A DNA stretch of 64,000 nucleotides from Desulfosporosinus lacus DSM 15449 (GCF_900129935.1 NZ_FQXJ01000020.1:1-64000); one strand, 5' to 3'. Positions 17,787 through 26,164 are shown, counted from the stretch's first letter. A program made the numbers and translations. Notes: a model not told the origin generated them from the letters alone.

Positions 17787-18743
17787 ATGTATTTTGGTAG
17801 AATCTTGACTGCCATGGTAACTCCCATGAACGAAGCGCTGGAAGTGGATTATCAAGAAGCCGTACGCCTGGCTCAGTATTTGACAGACCACGGATCAGAT
17901 GGGGTTGTTGTGTGTGGTACCACAGGAGAATCTCCGACTGTAACCGATCAAGAAAAAATTGAGCTCTTTAAGGCGATTAAAGGGGCTTTGGGAACGAAGG
18001 CAACGGTGATTGCAGGGATTGGATCAAATTCCACAAATTCCAGTGTTTCATTGGCCCGCATGGCGGAGACAACGGGTGTAGACGGTTTAATGGCAGTTGT
18101 ACCCTACTATAATAAACCTTCCCAAGAGGGAATGTTTCAGCACTTTAAGGCAATAGCAGAGGCGTCATCATTACCTTTAATGCTTTATAATGTACCTGGC
18201 AGAACGTCAGCTAATTTAATGCCAGAAACAGTCAAGAGATTGTCTGAAATTCCTAACATAGTTTCTTTAAAAGAAGCAGCAGGCTCCTTGGATCAGGTCA
18301 GTGAGCTAAAAAGACTGTTGCCGGCTGAATTTGAGGTATACAGCGGAGATGACTCAATGACCTTGCCAATGCTGGCCTTAGGATGCAGCGGAATAATCAG
18401 CGTTGCAGCCCATGTCATTGGAGACGAAATGAAAGCCATGGTAGATGCGTGGTTCGCAGGGGATACAGCTCAAGCAACAAAATGGCATCTTGAACTGTTT
18501 CCTATATTTAAGGGGATATTTGTAACATCAAACCCTGTCCCGATTAAAGCACTTATGAATATGATTGGTATCAAAGCCGGTAGAGTTCGCTTGCCTTTAG
18601 TTGAGGCAACGAGTGAGGAAATAGGCTTTTTACAAGATCTTATGAAAACTATAAAAAAGTCAACGTCTAAGAATAGAATTCAGGCACAAGTAATATCAGA
18701 ATTAAAAGTTGCTTCCGAAAAACCTGGACACCCAATCGTCTAG
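17787..18743 (+). CDS. dapA: 4-hydroxy-tetrahydrodipicolinate synthase
   Basis: DapA condenses pyruvate with aspartate semialdehyde. The family motif GTTGESPTV, the tyrosine in YNVPGRTS and the Schiff-base lysine in SLKEAAGS are visible. ATG codons exist at 17763, 17778 and 17787; the last, with AGAAAGG nine bases upstream, gives the usual opening MYFGRILTAMVTPM and 318 residues. The protein is about 25 residues longer than B. subtilis DapA because of a polar C-terminal tail after LQDLMKTIKKS, of unknown role. A strong bidirectional terminator follows. Confidence 0.96.
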   Translation: MYFGRILTAMVTPMNEALEVDYQEAVRLAQYLTDHGSDGVVVCGTTGESPTVTDQEKIELFKAIKGALGTKATVIAGIGSNSTNSSVSLARMAETTGVDGLMAVVPYYNKPSQEGMFQHFKAIAEASSLPLMLYNVPGRTSANLMPETVKRLSEIPNIVSLKEAAGSLDQVSELKRLLPAEFEVYSGDDSMTLPMLALGCSGIISVAAHVIGDEMKAMVDAWFAGDTAQATKWHLELFPIFKGIFVTSNPVPIKALMNMIGIKAGRVRLPLVEATSEEIGFLQDLMKTIKKSTSKNRIQAQVISELKVASEKPGHPIV

Positions 18744-18802
18744 GAGATTTAAACAAGCAAAACACGAAGCAACCGAAGAATATGCTCTGCGCTTTATATA
18801 TT

Positions 18803-18858
18803 CTATAAAGAAAATGAACCTCTGCTTACGTCTAAGCAGAGGTTCACTTTCTTTATAG
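18803..18858. terminator. bidirectional terminator between dapA and the minus-strand gene
   Basis: TGAACCTCTGCTTA and TAAGCAGAGGTTCA form a perfect 14-base stem around CGTC, extended by CTATAAAGAAA/TTTCTTTATAG flanks. The A- and T-rich flanks let it act on both strands; it ends exactly at the stop codon of the converging gene. Confidence 0.85.
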
Positions 18859-19377
18859 CTATTCATCGCCAAGAGTAAACTTCCAACCGCAATAGAATTC
18901 TTCAGGGTGAGGGTCTGGCGGGCATGCTATGCAAATCGTCTTAATTCGCGAGTCAATTGTAGAAGCAAATAACGAATACTCGACTTCTCCCACCGGCTTA
19001 CAAGGATGGTCAGGCATATTCTTTTGTTTTCGTTTGGATTGAACACGGCAATCCTTCATTTGGAAAATAAGGGTATGATCGTCAGGCCTGAAACATTCTT
19101 GTACATTGATAAAGGCATAAAGTCGAAACTTTAGAGCTCTTTCCAATGCGTCAAGCCCTCCATCTTTAGGTAACCCAAGGAACTTCATAATTCGTTTAGC
19201 CTCTAAGACAGTAAACGTTCGCCAAGCCTTAATATCTAGTTCGACTGCTTCATCAATCCCTCGCATTTGCTCGATAGCTTGGAACCAAAGCCCATCATGT
19301 GCTAACCAGCGTACTGCAAAATCTTCTAAAAGGGCTAATGCTTGCTCCCGGGTAAGATCGTCTTTAGAGTTTAACAT
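18859..19377 (-). CDS. DUF6125-like cytosolic protein with conserved cysteines
   Basis: A 172-residue protein without membrane segments. The N-terminal half is helical and includes ALLEDFAVRWLAHDGLWFQAIE. The C-terminal half has five cysteines (DCRVQ, HPCKP, TICIAC, FYCGW) within a pattern (CKPVGEVEY, DSRIKTICIACPPD, HPEEFYCGW) that I associate with the DUF6125 group seen in anaerobes; this rests on memory. The cysteines could bind a metal. The ATG at 19377 has a textbook AAGGAGG; an earlier in-frame start at 19407 has none. It faces dapA across a shared terminator. No function is assigned. Confidence 0.75.
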   Translation of the reverse strand: MLNSKDDLTREQALALLEDFAVRWLAHDGLWFQAIEQMRGIDEAVELDIKAWRTFTVLEAKRIMKFLGLPKDGGLDALERALKFRLYAFINVQECFRPDDHTLIFQMKDCRVQSKRKQKNMPDHPCKPVGEVEYSLFASTIDSRIKTICIACPPDPHPEEFYCGWKFTLGDE

Positions 19378-19482
19378 CTTTAACCTCCTTTTTTGTAAAT
19401 AATCCACAAAATATTTATAATATTTTTTATTTTAAAATAGTATTCTCTAGCACTATCTAAATTCCTGCCTGTTAAAAATAAT

Positions 19483-19514
19483 ATAAGTCACCACCCACTA
19501 AGGTGATGACTTAT
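19483..19514. terminator. imperfect stem-loop between the two minus-strand genes
   Basis: ATAAGTCACCAC and GTGATGACTTAT pair with one mismatch around an eight-base loop. It lies downstream of the DUF1540 gene in its direction of transcription and upstream of the DUF6125-like gene, and may end the small transcript. Confidence 0.5.
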
Positions 19515-19554
19515 AGAAGAGATATAATAAGGGAATTAATAGATTGTAGAAGAT

Positions 19555-19692
19555 TTATTTATCTCCGGGTTCGTAAAAAGCACATTCAGCTTCACGATCC
19601 ATTAAGCTGGAGGTGACACTTAATGTTTCAAGTTGACAGTGGCCATCCTCGTTATGATGGCATTTGGTTGCGCTACAAACAACATTGGTCAT
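19555..19692 (-). CDS. small DUF1540-type cysteine protein (45 residues)
   Basis: Reading the minus strand from ATG at 19692 gives 45 residues ending in EPGDK and a TAA stop. The protein has VCSATKCHHNEDGHC near its start and a fourth Cys in AECAFY, matching the C-x4-C-x2-N-x2-G-x-C pattern of the DUF1540 domain, a small, probably metal-binding module common in spore-forming Clostridia. An AAGGTGG site precedes the start by seven bases. Coding potential is supported by this motif rather than by length. No function is known. Confidence 0.85.
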   Translation of the reverse strand: MTNVVCSATKCHHNEDGHCQLETLSVTSSLMDREAECAFYEPGDK

Positions 19693-19707
19693 GACTATTC
19701 CACCTTT

Positions 19708-19735
19708 CTAGTACTAGTCAGAAAGTACGACTTAA
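19708..19735. repeat. fragment of the CAGAAAGT dispersed repeat
   Basis: CTAGTACTAGTCAGAAAGTACGACTT shares the ACTAGTCAGAAAGT string with 4284-4308 and the CAGAAAGTA arm of the longer palindromes at 20079, 54398 and 55196. The second arm is missing. Confidence 0.45.
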
Positions 19736-19822
19736 AGGTATAGTTCCCGAATTGTGGTATTTAATACATTATCTATGTCAGAAATACAGTGATCAACGTG
19801 CTTTAAGAGAAAATGAACTAAC

Positions 19823-19851
19823 TTGCAAGCCTTCGTTTTTCGCGCTATAAT
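19823..19851 (+). promoter_or_regulatory. sigma-A promoter for the ribonuclease J gene
   Basis: TTGCAA (19823-19828) and TATAAT (19846-19851) with a 17-base spacer. The start codon is 344 bases downstream, so the transcript would carry a long leader containing the repeat cluster at 20012-20165. The rest of 19740-20010 shows no gene. Confidence 0.65.
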
Positions 19852-20011
19852 GTAGTATCTTTATTGTGCGGCTAGTTTCATAGATGATTATCGAAGTACT
19901 GGCGAATACTGGGCGTCATTGTGTTCGTTATGTTATTTCGCGTCTTTTTGTTGCTTTATTTTGGGGCTTCGAAGAAACCACGGGGATCCCGTTAGCTTTT
20001 TAGGCACATGA

Positions 20012-20165
20012 GATATAAAGAAAACTTGGCTAGTGCCAAGCCGAAGGCGCAGGCGGTCGCCTAGTTGCCCTTATGCTTCAGAAAGTATATAACGTTAAGT
20101 TAATACTTTCTGGGTAGTATAAAGAAAACTTGGTTAGCGCCAAGCCGAAGGCAGTTGCCCTTATA
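20012..20165. repeat. composite intergenic repeat: two AAAGAAAACTTGG units around a palindrome
   Basis: Two direct copies (20013-20078 and 20117-20164) share TATAAAGAAAACTTGG, a (C/T)TAG(T/C)GCCAAGCCGAAGGC core and GTTGCCCTTAT; the core CTTGG...GCGCCAAG is itself near-palindromic. Between them lies CAGAAAGTAT (20079-20088)/ATACTTTCTG (20103-20112), a perfect inverted pair. Related copies lie at 39210-39310 and, inverted, at 55196-55367. No coding frame is present. Confidence 0.8.
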
Positions 20166-20194
20166 CTAGTACAAAAAATAGGAGGTGGATTTGA

Positions 20195-21859
20195 TTGCCG
20201 AAAGATCATAAATTGCAAATTATTCCTTTGGGCGGACTAGGAGAAATTGGAAAGAATATGACAGTAATACGCTATGATAACCAGATGGTGCTTGTTGATG
20301 CTGGATTAGCGTTTCCGGATGAAGATATGCTGGGGATTGATATTGTAATACCAGACTACACATATTTGATTGAACACAAAGAAATGCTTCTAGGTATATT
20401 GCTAACCCATGGACATGAAGATCATATCGGTGCCTTGCCATATTTATTGAGAGATGTGGATGTGCCCGTTTTTGGAACGCGTTTGACTTTAGGGATCATA
20501 CAGTCCAAGATGAAAGAGAATAACTTAAATAATATCCAGGCAACGGTTGTACAGCCTCGTGATGTTATCAAGCTCGGAGTTTTTCGCATTGAATTTATTC
20601 GTGTCAATCATAGTATACCGGATTCAGTTTCGATCGCTATCCATTCTCCTTTAGGAACAGTTGTTGTAACGGGAGACTTTAAACTAGATCACACCCCTGT
20701 TTCGGGTGAGATACTAGACATTCATAAATTCTCCGAACTGGGAGACAAAGGGGTTTTATGTTTACTGTCAGACAGTACCAATGTAGAAAGAGCTGGATTT
20801 ACGCCCTCTGAAAGTCATGTTGGGGAAATGATTGATGAAGCGTTTCGTAATGCTAAGGATCGTGTCATTCTTGCCAGCTTTGCTTCCAACGTATACCGAC
20901 TCCAACAAGCGATTACCTCAGCAGTTAATACTAATCGCAAAGTAGCGGTCGTGGGACGAAGTATGGTAAATATAGTAGGAATTGCTGAGGAACTGGGGTA
21001 TTTAGATATTCCAGAGGGGACCCTTATGGATATCGATGAAATCATCGGACTGCCGGGAAATCAGGCTTGTATCTTAACGACTGGGAGCCAAGGTGAGCCG
21101 ATGTCAGCGTTGACCCGCATGGCTAACCACGATCATCGGCATGTAGCGATTCAACCGGGAGACACTGTGATCATTTCTGCGAGCCCAATTCCAGGTAATG
21201 AGAAATCTGTAGCTAAGACAGTCGACCAATTGTTTAAATTGGGAGCGAATGTGATTTACGAATCTGCAGAAGGAATGCACGTATCGGGTCATGCAAGTCA
21301 GGAAGAACAAAAATTAATGCTCAGCATGGTTCGACCGCAATATTTTATGCCTGTTCACGGGGAGTATCGCATGTTGATCAAACATGCCCAGTTAGCAGAA
21401 CAACTCGGTATTCCCAGAGAAAATATTTTTATCACTGAGAACGGTGGGGTTGTTGAATTCACGCGCCATGGGGCAGCTTTAGGCAGTAAGGTAATGGCTG
21501 GAAAAGTCTTGATAGACGGGTTAGGGATCGGAGACGTAGGCAACATCGTGTTACGAGATCGCAAACAACTCTCACAAGACGGTATTCTAATTGTCGTCAT
21601 GACCATAAGCCGTTCAAGTGGAGCTATTGTATCGGGTCCGGATATTGTGACAAGAGGATTTGTTTATGTACGTGAGTCAGAGACCATGTTAGAAGAAGCT
21701 AAACAAAAGGTTAGACAGACGATGGCGCGTTGTCGAGAGAATCGAGTTACTGAATGGGCTGTCTTTAAAAACCAAATCCGAGATACTTTAAGCAAACACT
21801 TTTATGAAAAAACACGCCGCAGACCTGTTATTTTACCCATTATTCAAGAGGTTGAATAG
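20195..21859 (+). CDS. rnj: ribonuclease J
   Basis: RNase J is the beta-CASP metallo-beta-lactamase ribonuclease with 5'-3' exonuclease and endonuclease activity in Firmicute mRNA decay and rRNA maturation. The zinc motif HGHEDHIGALPYLL is near residue 73. VVTGDFKLDH, the beta-CASP SDSTNVERAG and ASNVYRLQQ segments, and VSGHASQEEQKLML with FMPVHGEYRML follow. Length is 554 residues, the normal size. The TTG start has GGAGGTGG upstream. Its position after dapA matches B. subtilis ymfA (rnjB), but J1/J2 identity cannot be decided here. Confidence 0.96.
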   Translation: MPKDHKLQIIPLGGLGEIGKNMTVIRYDNQMVLVDAGLAFPDEDMLGIDIVIPDYTYLIEHKEMLLGILLTHGHEDHIGALPYLLRDVDVPVFGTRLTLGIIQSKMKENNLNNIQATVVQPRDVIKLGVFRIEFIRVNHSIPDSVSIAIHSPLGTVVVTGDFKLDHTPVSGEILDIHKFSELGDKGVLCLLSDSTNVERAGFTPSESHVGEMIDEAFRNAKDRVILASFASNVYRLQQAITSAVNTNRKVAVVGRSMVNIVGIAEELGYLDIPEGTLMDIDEIIGLPGNQACILTTGSQGEPMSALTRMANHDHRHVAIQPGDTVIISASPIPGNEKSVAKTVDQLFKLGANVIYESAEGMHVSGHASQEEQKLMLSMVRPQYFMPVHGEYRMLIKHAQLAEQLGIPRENIFITENGGVVEFTRHGAALGSKVMAGKVLIDGLGIGDVGNIVLRDRKQLSQDGILIVVMTISRSSGAIVSGPDIVTRGFVYVRESETMLEEAKQKVRQTMARCRENRVTEWAVFKNQIRDTLSKHFYEKTRRRPVILPIIQEVE

Positions 21860-21883
21860 TTATAAAGTTGAAAAAATTCTTAC

Positions 21884-21912
21884 TTGACGGGGAAGAGTAT
21901 TCGTGTTAAATT
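21884..21912 (+). promoter_or_regulatory. putative sigma-A promoter of the cobalt uptake operon
   Basis: TTGACG (21884-21889) and TTAAAT/TAAATT (21906-21912), spaced 16-17 bases, lie about 20 bases before the riboswitch and just after the rnj stop. Confidence 0.45.
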
Positions 21913-21930
21913 TATAAAAAGTAAATATTT

Positions 21931-22092
21931 CGAGCAAGTGATTTTTCTTTATAAGAAAAATTAAACAGGGAAGCCGGTGTGAATCCGGCGCGGTCCCGCC
22001 ACTGTAAATGGGGAGTTTTTGCCATATCCACTGAGGAAACTTGGGAAGGAGGCAATAAACGATGAACCTAAGCCAGGAGACCTGACTGCTCG
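21931..22092 (+). promoter_or_regulatory. cobalamin riboswitch
   Basis: The B12-box core GCCAGGAGACCTG (about 22072-22084) and the GTGTGAATCCGGCGCGGTCCCGCCACTG-type junction (split by line 21961-22020) are both recognisable. CGAGCA (21931-21936) and TGCTCG (22087-22092) close the P1 helix. Adenosyl- or methylcobalamin binding would turn off the downstream cobalt transporter, by way of the terminator at 22141. The class follows from consensus strings and was not modelled. Confidence 0.95.
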
Positions 22093-22140
22093 TATGCTTT
22101 AACTCACGATGGATGAGTGGCAGGAATTTTTGTTAATTCA

Positions 22141-22170
22141 GCCCTCCATATCATGGAGGGCTTTATATAT
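22141..22170 (+). terminator. riboswitch expression-platform terminator
   Basis: GCCCTCCAT (22141-22149) pairs with ATGGAGGGC (22153-22161) around ATC, followed by a T/A-rich tail (TTTATATATTATTTTG). It starts about 50 bases after the riboswitch core, the usual place for ligand-controlled termination. Confidence 0.75.
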
Positions 22171-22290
22171 TATTTTGTGTACATAATAGGTTTCCCGAGG
22201 GAAACTATCTGCAGGTATATGTCTTGTTCATGCGGGATTTGCTTTCAAAAATGCGAATGCGACTTGAAAGCAGAAGAGAACGCACCGTTC

Positions 22291-22350
22291 GAGATAACCA
22301 ATACATTGCTGTCTTTCGGATTAGTGATGTAGGGTTATCTCTTTATTTTT
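22291..22350 (+). terminator. second intrinsic terminator in the cbi leader
   Basis: GAGATAACC (22291-22299) pairs with GGTTATCTC (22333-22341), followed by TTTATTTTTTTT. Upstream, TGCTTTCAA...TTGAAAGCA is a further dyad (about 22228-22273). The leader between riboswitch and cbiM therefore carries two terminators and no plausible gene. Confidence 0.65.
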
Positions 22351-22458
22351 TTTATGAGAGAGGGGGGATCCAGAAACAGTGAATAAAAGGTATCTCAGAT
22401 AGTTGAGTTAACAAACATTAGGTTTCGCATTTAACATGTAAGAAGGAGTGATAAAGCT

Positions 22459-23244
22459 ATGTTTCTTCGTAAAAGCAAACATATTGGGTTATTAATAACC
22501 TATGTTATGTCTATATACATCTTCTTTCCGGATGATGCTTATGCTATGCATATTATGGAAGGATTTCTACCTTTTAACTGGGCGGCTTTTTGGTGGATGG
22601 TCATGATTCCTTTTGTCATTGCCGGGGTGCGTTCCATCAAAAAAACAGTCACACTCCACCCTAATTTAAAAATGCTGCTAGGTATGGCGGGAGCATTTGC
22701 GTTTGTGCTGTCAGCTTTAAAAATCCCATCTGTTACCGGCAGCAGCTCACACCCTACAGGTGTGGGCTTAGGGACAATTTTGTTTGGACCCACAGCCATG
22801 ACTGTTTTAAGTATGATTGTTTTAGTCTTCCAAGCTCTTTTACTAGCTCATGGAGGAATAACAACCTTAGGGGCAAATACTTTTTCTATGGGGATTGTTG
22901 GCCCTTTTGTCTCGTATGGTATCTACAAAGGTTTAAAGAAGTTGGGAGCTCCCCAATGGCTCTCTATCTTTATGGCGGCAACTTTAGGAAATTTGATGAC
23001 CTACGTGACAACCTCTATTCAGTTGGGACTGGCGTTTCCGGCAGCGGCAGGCGGAGTAACTGCTGCCATACTTAAATTCTTGGGCATTTTTGCACTCACC
23101 CAGATCCCTTTAGCTATCAGCGAAGGTTTGCTTACGGTCATGGTATTTAATATTCTTTCCGCTTACAGTCAAAAAGAGTTACAGGTCTTAACTGCATTTA
23201 CGGGCAAAAGGATATCTTCCATTAAGCGGGAGGTGAAAGCATGA
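22459..23244 (+). CDS. cbiM: cobalt ECF transporter substrate-specific membrane protein CbiM
   Basis: CbiM binds Co2+ and forms the specificity component of the CbiMNQO transporter. A signal-like segment (residues 10-29) ends in AYA, after which the mature chain would start with MHIMEGFLP; this N-terminal Met-His-Ile-Met motif holds the metal-binding residues of the family. Later [17 protein letters not shown] and [23 protein letters not shown] are diagnostic. There are about six membrane segments and 261 residues in all. The ATG follows AAGGAG. It lies directly under the cobalamin riboswitch and overlaps cbiN by four bases. Confidence 0.97.
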   Translation: MFLRKSKHIGLLITYVMSIYIFFPDDAYAMHIMEGFLPFNWAAFWWMVMIPFVIAGVRSIKKTVTLHPNLKMLLGMAGAFAFVLSALKIPSVTGSSSHPTGVGLGTILFGPTAMTVLSMIVLVFQALLLAHGGITTLGANTFSMGIVGPFVSYGIYKGLKKLGAPQWLSIFMAATLGNLMTYVTTSIQLGLAFPAAAGGVTAAILKFLGIFALTQIPLAISEGLLTVMVFNILSAYSQKELQVLTAFTGKRISSIKREVKA

Positions 23245-23537
23245 AACTCTTTAACAAAAATATGATAATTCTTGCATTTGTTGCGCTATTGGCATTTGTC
23301 CCACTTTACATAGCCCGAGGCGCCGAGTTTGCTGGTGCTGATACTCAAGCCTCAGAAGCGATCAGCACACTCAATGCCAGTTACACACCTTGGTTTGAGT
23401 CATTTTGGGAACCGCCCAGCGGAGAGGTGGAGTCATTCTTGTTCGCCTTGCAGGCTGCTGTCGGGAGTGGATTCGTTTTTTATTATCTAGGGTACACGAA
23501 GGGCAGAAACAGTATTAATAAGAGGGATCAAGTGTGA
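23241..23537 (+). CDS. cbiN: cobalt transport protein CbiN
   Basis: CbiN is the small two-helix auxiliary component that contacts CbiM and is needed for cobalt loading. The 98-residue chain has an N-terminal membrane segment (about residues 8-27), an outside loop with [12 protein letters not shown] and the conserved [24 protein letters not shown] region in two parts, and a C-terminal helix ([12 protein letters not shown]). It overlaps cbiM (ATGA) and cbiQ (GTGA), showing tight coupling. Confidence 0.95.
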   Translation: MKLFNKNMIILAFVALLAFVPLYIARGAEFAGADTQASEAISTLNASYTPWFESFWEPPSGEVESFLFALQAAVGSGFVFYYLGYTKGRNSINKRDQV

Positions 23538-24304
23538 TTGCCGTTGATTCTTACGCCTATAACAATAATCTCAAAAGCGTACATCCAGCAGAAAAATCAC
23601 TTTTTGCGATGTTTACAATGGGTGTATGCCTAGCATCTTCAACGATGATTACCCCTCTCATCGTTTTGGCCGTAATGGCCGGAGGAATTATTTTGAAAGC
23701 AGGTATTCCAACCCGAGTTTTAATTAAGCTCATGACTGTTCCACTGGCCTTTCTTTTAATCAGTATATTAACAATAGTGTTTTCAGTATCGATCAACTCT
23801 TCAGGTTTTTGGCTCGCACAAACCTATAAGGGCTTTACCATAGGAATACGCTACCCAGATCTAATGACAGCGGCAAACCTCTTTCTCAGGTCGTTAGGAG
23901 CTGTATCGTGTCTCTATTTTCTGGCCTTGACTACTCCGCTCACTGAACTGATTACAGTCCTCCATAAGTTAAAAGTACCATTCATAATTACAGAATTAAT
24001 GGTGCTTATATATCGCTTTATCTTCGTTTTTATGGAAACCGCAACTGCGATTCGGCGTGCACAGTATTCTCGTTCAGGCTATATCTCCATGAATAGTTCT
24101 TTTCGTTCTATGAGCAGGCTCTTCTCTGCACTCTTAGGGAAGGTCTTTGTTAAATCGCAAGACCTTTACAATTCCATGGCTGCACGGTGTTACACGGGAG
24201 AGATTAAGGTGCTTACCAAGAAACGGCCCGTTAGCTTCAAAAATTATTTTATTATAGCTGTGATCGAGACCCCTTTAATTTTATTGAATTTGCTTTGGAG
24301 GTAA
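23534..24304 (+). CDS. cbiQ: cobalt ECF transporter transmembrane component CbiQ
   Basis: CbiQ is the membrane coupling subunit of the ECF transporter that connects CbiM to the ATPase. The 256-residue chain has about five hydrophobic segments and, near residues 170-200, the charged coupling region (RRAQYSRSGY... and the KVFVKSQDLYNSMAARCYTG helix) containing the A-R-G-like motif used to touch the ATPase. The GTG start overlaps cbiN by four bases. cbiO follows after five bases. Confidence 0.94.
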   Translation: MIAVDSYAYNNNLKSVHPAEKSLFAMFTMGVCLASSTMITPLIVLAVMAGGIILKAGIPTRVLIKLMTVPLAFLLISILTIVFSVSINSSGFWLAQTYKGFTIGIRYPDLMTAANLFLRSLGAVSCLYFLALTTPLTELITVLHKLKVPFIITELMVLIYRFIFVFMETATAIRRAQYSRSGYISMNSSFRSMSRLFSALLGKVFVKSQDLYNSMAARCYTGEIKVLTKKRPVSFKNYFIIAVIETPLILLNLLWR

Positions 24305-24309
24305 TATAG

Positions 24310-25164
24310 TTGTCAGAGCTCATACTTGAAACAGTTGACCTAGAATATTCTTATCCAGATGGTACAAGTGCTTTGCGCAAAGTGAATTTACAAGTTCAAA
24401 AGGGAGAAAAGTTAGCTATTCTAGGATCAAACGGAGCCGGAAAGTCGACTTTGTTTATGCATTTTAATGGAATCTATCGCCCTGACTCGGGTTTTATTAA
24501 ATATCAAGGACAAGGTATCTCTTATAAAAAGAAGGACTTAACTGATCTTCGCAAAAAGGTGGGAATTGTCTTTCAAGATCCGGACAGTCAGCTATTTTCC
24601 GCTAGTGTATGGCAAGATATCTCGTTTGGCCCGCTTAATCTCGGACTTTCAGAGGAAGTTGTAACACAAAGAGTTAAACAAGCCTTGTTAGATACTGAAA
24701 CCACAGACATAGAAGATAAACCCACTCACTTGTTAAGTTATGGTCAGAAAAAGCGGGTTTCTATTGCGGGGGTATTGGCAATGGAGCCGGAAATTATTAT
24801 TTTTGATGAGCCTACTGCTGGGATGGATCCTCGTCACGCTCAAGAGTTCATGCAACTTTTAGAAAAGTTAAGTGATGAAGGAAAGACAATTATTCTCTCG
24901 ACTCATGATGTCGATTTAGCCTATAGCTGGTCAAATAGGTTAGCAATCATGTACCGTGGAGAAATTCTCGCGCACGGATTACCCGGTGAACTATTTTCTC
25001 GGACGGAGATCGTGAAACGCGCTGATTTGACCATTCCCTGGCTGATAGAGACACATAGTGAGTTGGTCAAAAAAGGATGGCTGCCTCCGTCTGCGTCTTT
25101 ACCAAAATCAAAAGAAGATCTATTCCGGAACATTCCGGTTAAGAGCGGTCAGCAAAGTGCATAG
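24310..25164 (+). CDS. cbiO: cobalt ECF transporter ATPase CbiO
   Basis: The ATP-binding subunit that powers cobalt uptake. Walker A GSNGAGKST is at residues 39-47, the Q-loop is in VFQDPDSQLF, the signature reads LSYGQKKRVSIAG (a known variant of LSGGQ in this family), Walker B is IIIFDEPTAGMD and the switch His is in LSTHDVDL. Length is 284 residues. The start is TTG with GGAGG upstream. The C-terminal tail is Lys/Pro/Ser-rich and not conserved in general. Confidence 0.95.
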   Translation: MSELILETVDLEYSYPDGTSALRKVNLQVQKGEKLAILGSNGAGKSTLFMHFNGIYRPDSGFIKYQGQGISYKKKDLTDLRKKVGIVFQDPDSQLFSASVWQDISFGPLNLGLSEEVVTQRVKQALLDTETTDIEDKPTHLLSYGQKKRVSIAGVLAMEPEIIIFDEPTAGMDPRHAQEFMQLLEKLSDEGKTIILSTHDVDLAYSWSNRLAIMYRGEILAHGLPGELFSRTEIVKRADLTIPWLIETHSELVKKGWLPPSASLPKSKEDLFRNIPVKSGQQSA

Positions 25165-25191
25165 AATGAGAGCTTCAATGGAGGTTAGCAA

Positions 25192-25929
25192 ATGATATTG
25201 CTTTTGGGAGAAACAGCTGCGGCGCGTGAAATTAGTGAATGTCTTAATAGCAGAAGGCTTGAGCTAATACGAATGCAAACGTGGAGCGAAAAGATGTGTC
25301 TCCATTCGCCGACATTAATCATTGATGCCAGCCCACCTTCCAGCAGTGTAAAGTTTTCCCCTTTGCGCCAATGGTGTGAACCGCGAGGTATTCCTTATCT
25401 GCGTTTAGAAAGACCTGAGACAATTATTCCTGTTAGCCCGTTAATCTATCCAGTAGATAATTGGGAGGAAGCACTGCTCCAATTGGAGTGGCGCGTGGGT
25501 GCTTTGCATCAAGAGAAAGGACGTCCTGTAACGATTTTTGTCACGACGGGAAGTCACCAATTAGAAAGCATCGTACGAAGTCCGTTTGCCCGATTTGCCC
25601 GTATAGTTGTCCGGGTTCTGCCCGAGGGGCGTTTAGTACAGAAGTGTCAAGATATGGGCATTCCGCCAAGGAACATCGTTGCTATGCAAGGACAATTTTC
25701 TAGAGATGTAAATCGAGTATTCTTTAAATTTTACGGAGCTGATATTCTTTTGACTCGAGACAGCGGGTTTGCTGGTGGGACTGATACGAAAATCTCTGCT
25801 GCCTTGGAATTGGGTTTAGAGATTGTGTTTATCAAAAGAAACAATCTGAATTTAGGATTGACGGTGAACAGTGTTCATGAATTGCTTGATTGGGTAGACG
25901 CTAATGTTACTTTGCCAAAATGTACCTAA
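25192..25929 (+). CDS. cobK: precorrin-6x/cobalt-precorrin-6A reductase (CbiJ/CobK)
   Basis: This enzyme reduces the corrin ring of (cobalt-)precorrin-6A with NADPH in cobalamin biosynthesis. The opening MILLLGETAAAREISECL, the middle LRLERPETI, and the C-terminal MQGQFSRDVNRVFFKFYG with DSGFAGGTDTKISAALELGL match the CobK/CbiJ family. The 245-residue length is normal. Being the last gene of a B12-riboswitch operon supports the call, since it links cobalt uptake with corrin synthesis. Anaerobic (CbiJ) usage is inferred from the presumed lifestyle. A strong terminator follows. Confidence 0.9.
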   Translation: MILLLGETAAAREISECLNSRRLELIRMQTWSEKMCLHSPTLIIDASPPSSSVKFSPLRQWCEPRGIPYLRLERPETIIPVSPLIYPVDNWEEALLQLEWRVGALHQEKGRPVTIFVTTGSHQLESIVRSPFARFARIVVRVLPEGRLVQKCQDMGIPPRNIVAMQGQFSRDVNRVFFKFYGADILLTRDSGFAGGTDTKISAALELGLEIVFIKRNNLNLGLTVNSVHELLDWVDANVTLPKCT

Positions 25930-25949
25930 ATTTATAAATATAATCACTA

Positions 25950-25983
25950 GAGACGAGGATGCCTGATCCTCGCCTCTTTTTTC
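25950..25983 (+). terminator. intrinsic terminator of the cbi operon
   Basis: GAGACGAGGAT (25950-25960) pairs with ATCCTCGCCTC (25966-25976, one G-C/A mismatch) around GCCTG, then TTTTTT. A textbook rho-independent terminator. Confidence 0.9.
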
Positions 25984-26164
25984 GGCATATTAAAATGCTC
26001 TCCTAGAATAGAAACCTAAGGACGGGAGAGTGGATTCGGAAAATTTTTTCTCAGGGCTTGCAAAAATAATCGGGGGCGTTCAATATAATCTTAATGAGTA
26101 TATTTAAGTTTACATAAAATTCGACAATTATTGTCTAGGTTCAAATTTGACAGGGGGTAGAATT

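Noticed and set aside
20012-20165. Insertion sequence
   Set aside because: No transposase frame, no clear terminal inverted repeats for an IS, and similar non-coding copies elsewhere; described as a dispersed repeat instead.
22117-22332. 71-codon plus-strand frame in the cobalamin leader
   Set aside because: It overlaps both terminators and the riboswitch exit, has no ribosome site, and shows no similarity beyond a short LHIMEGF string; treated as chance or remnant.
26040-26100. Promoter TTGCAA...TATAAT before the nitroreductase
   Set aside because: The two boxes are about 20 bases apart, too far for a normal sigma-A promoter, so no call was made.
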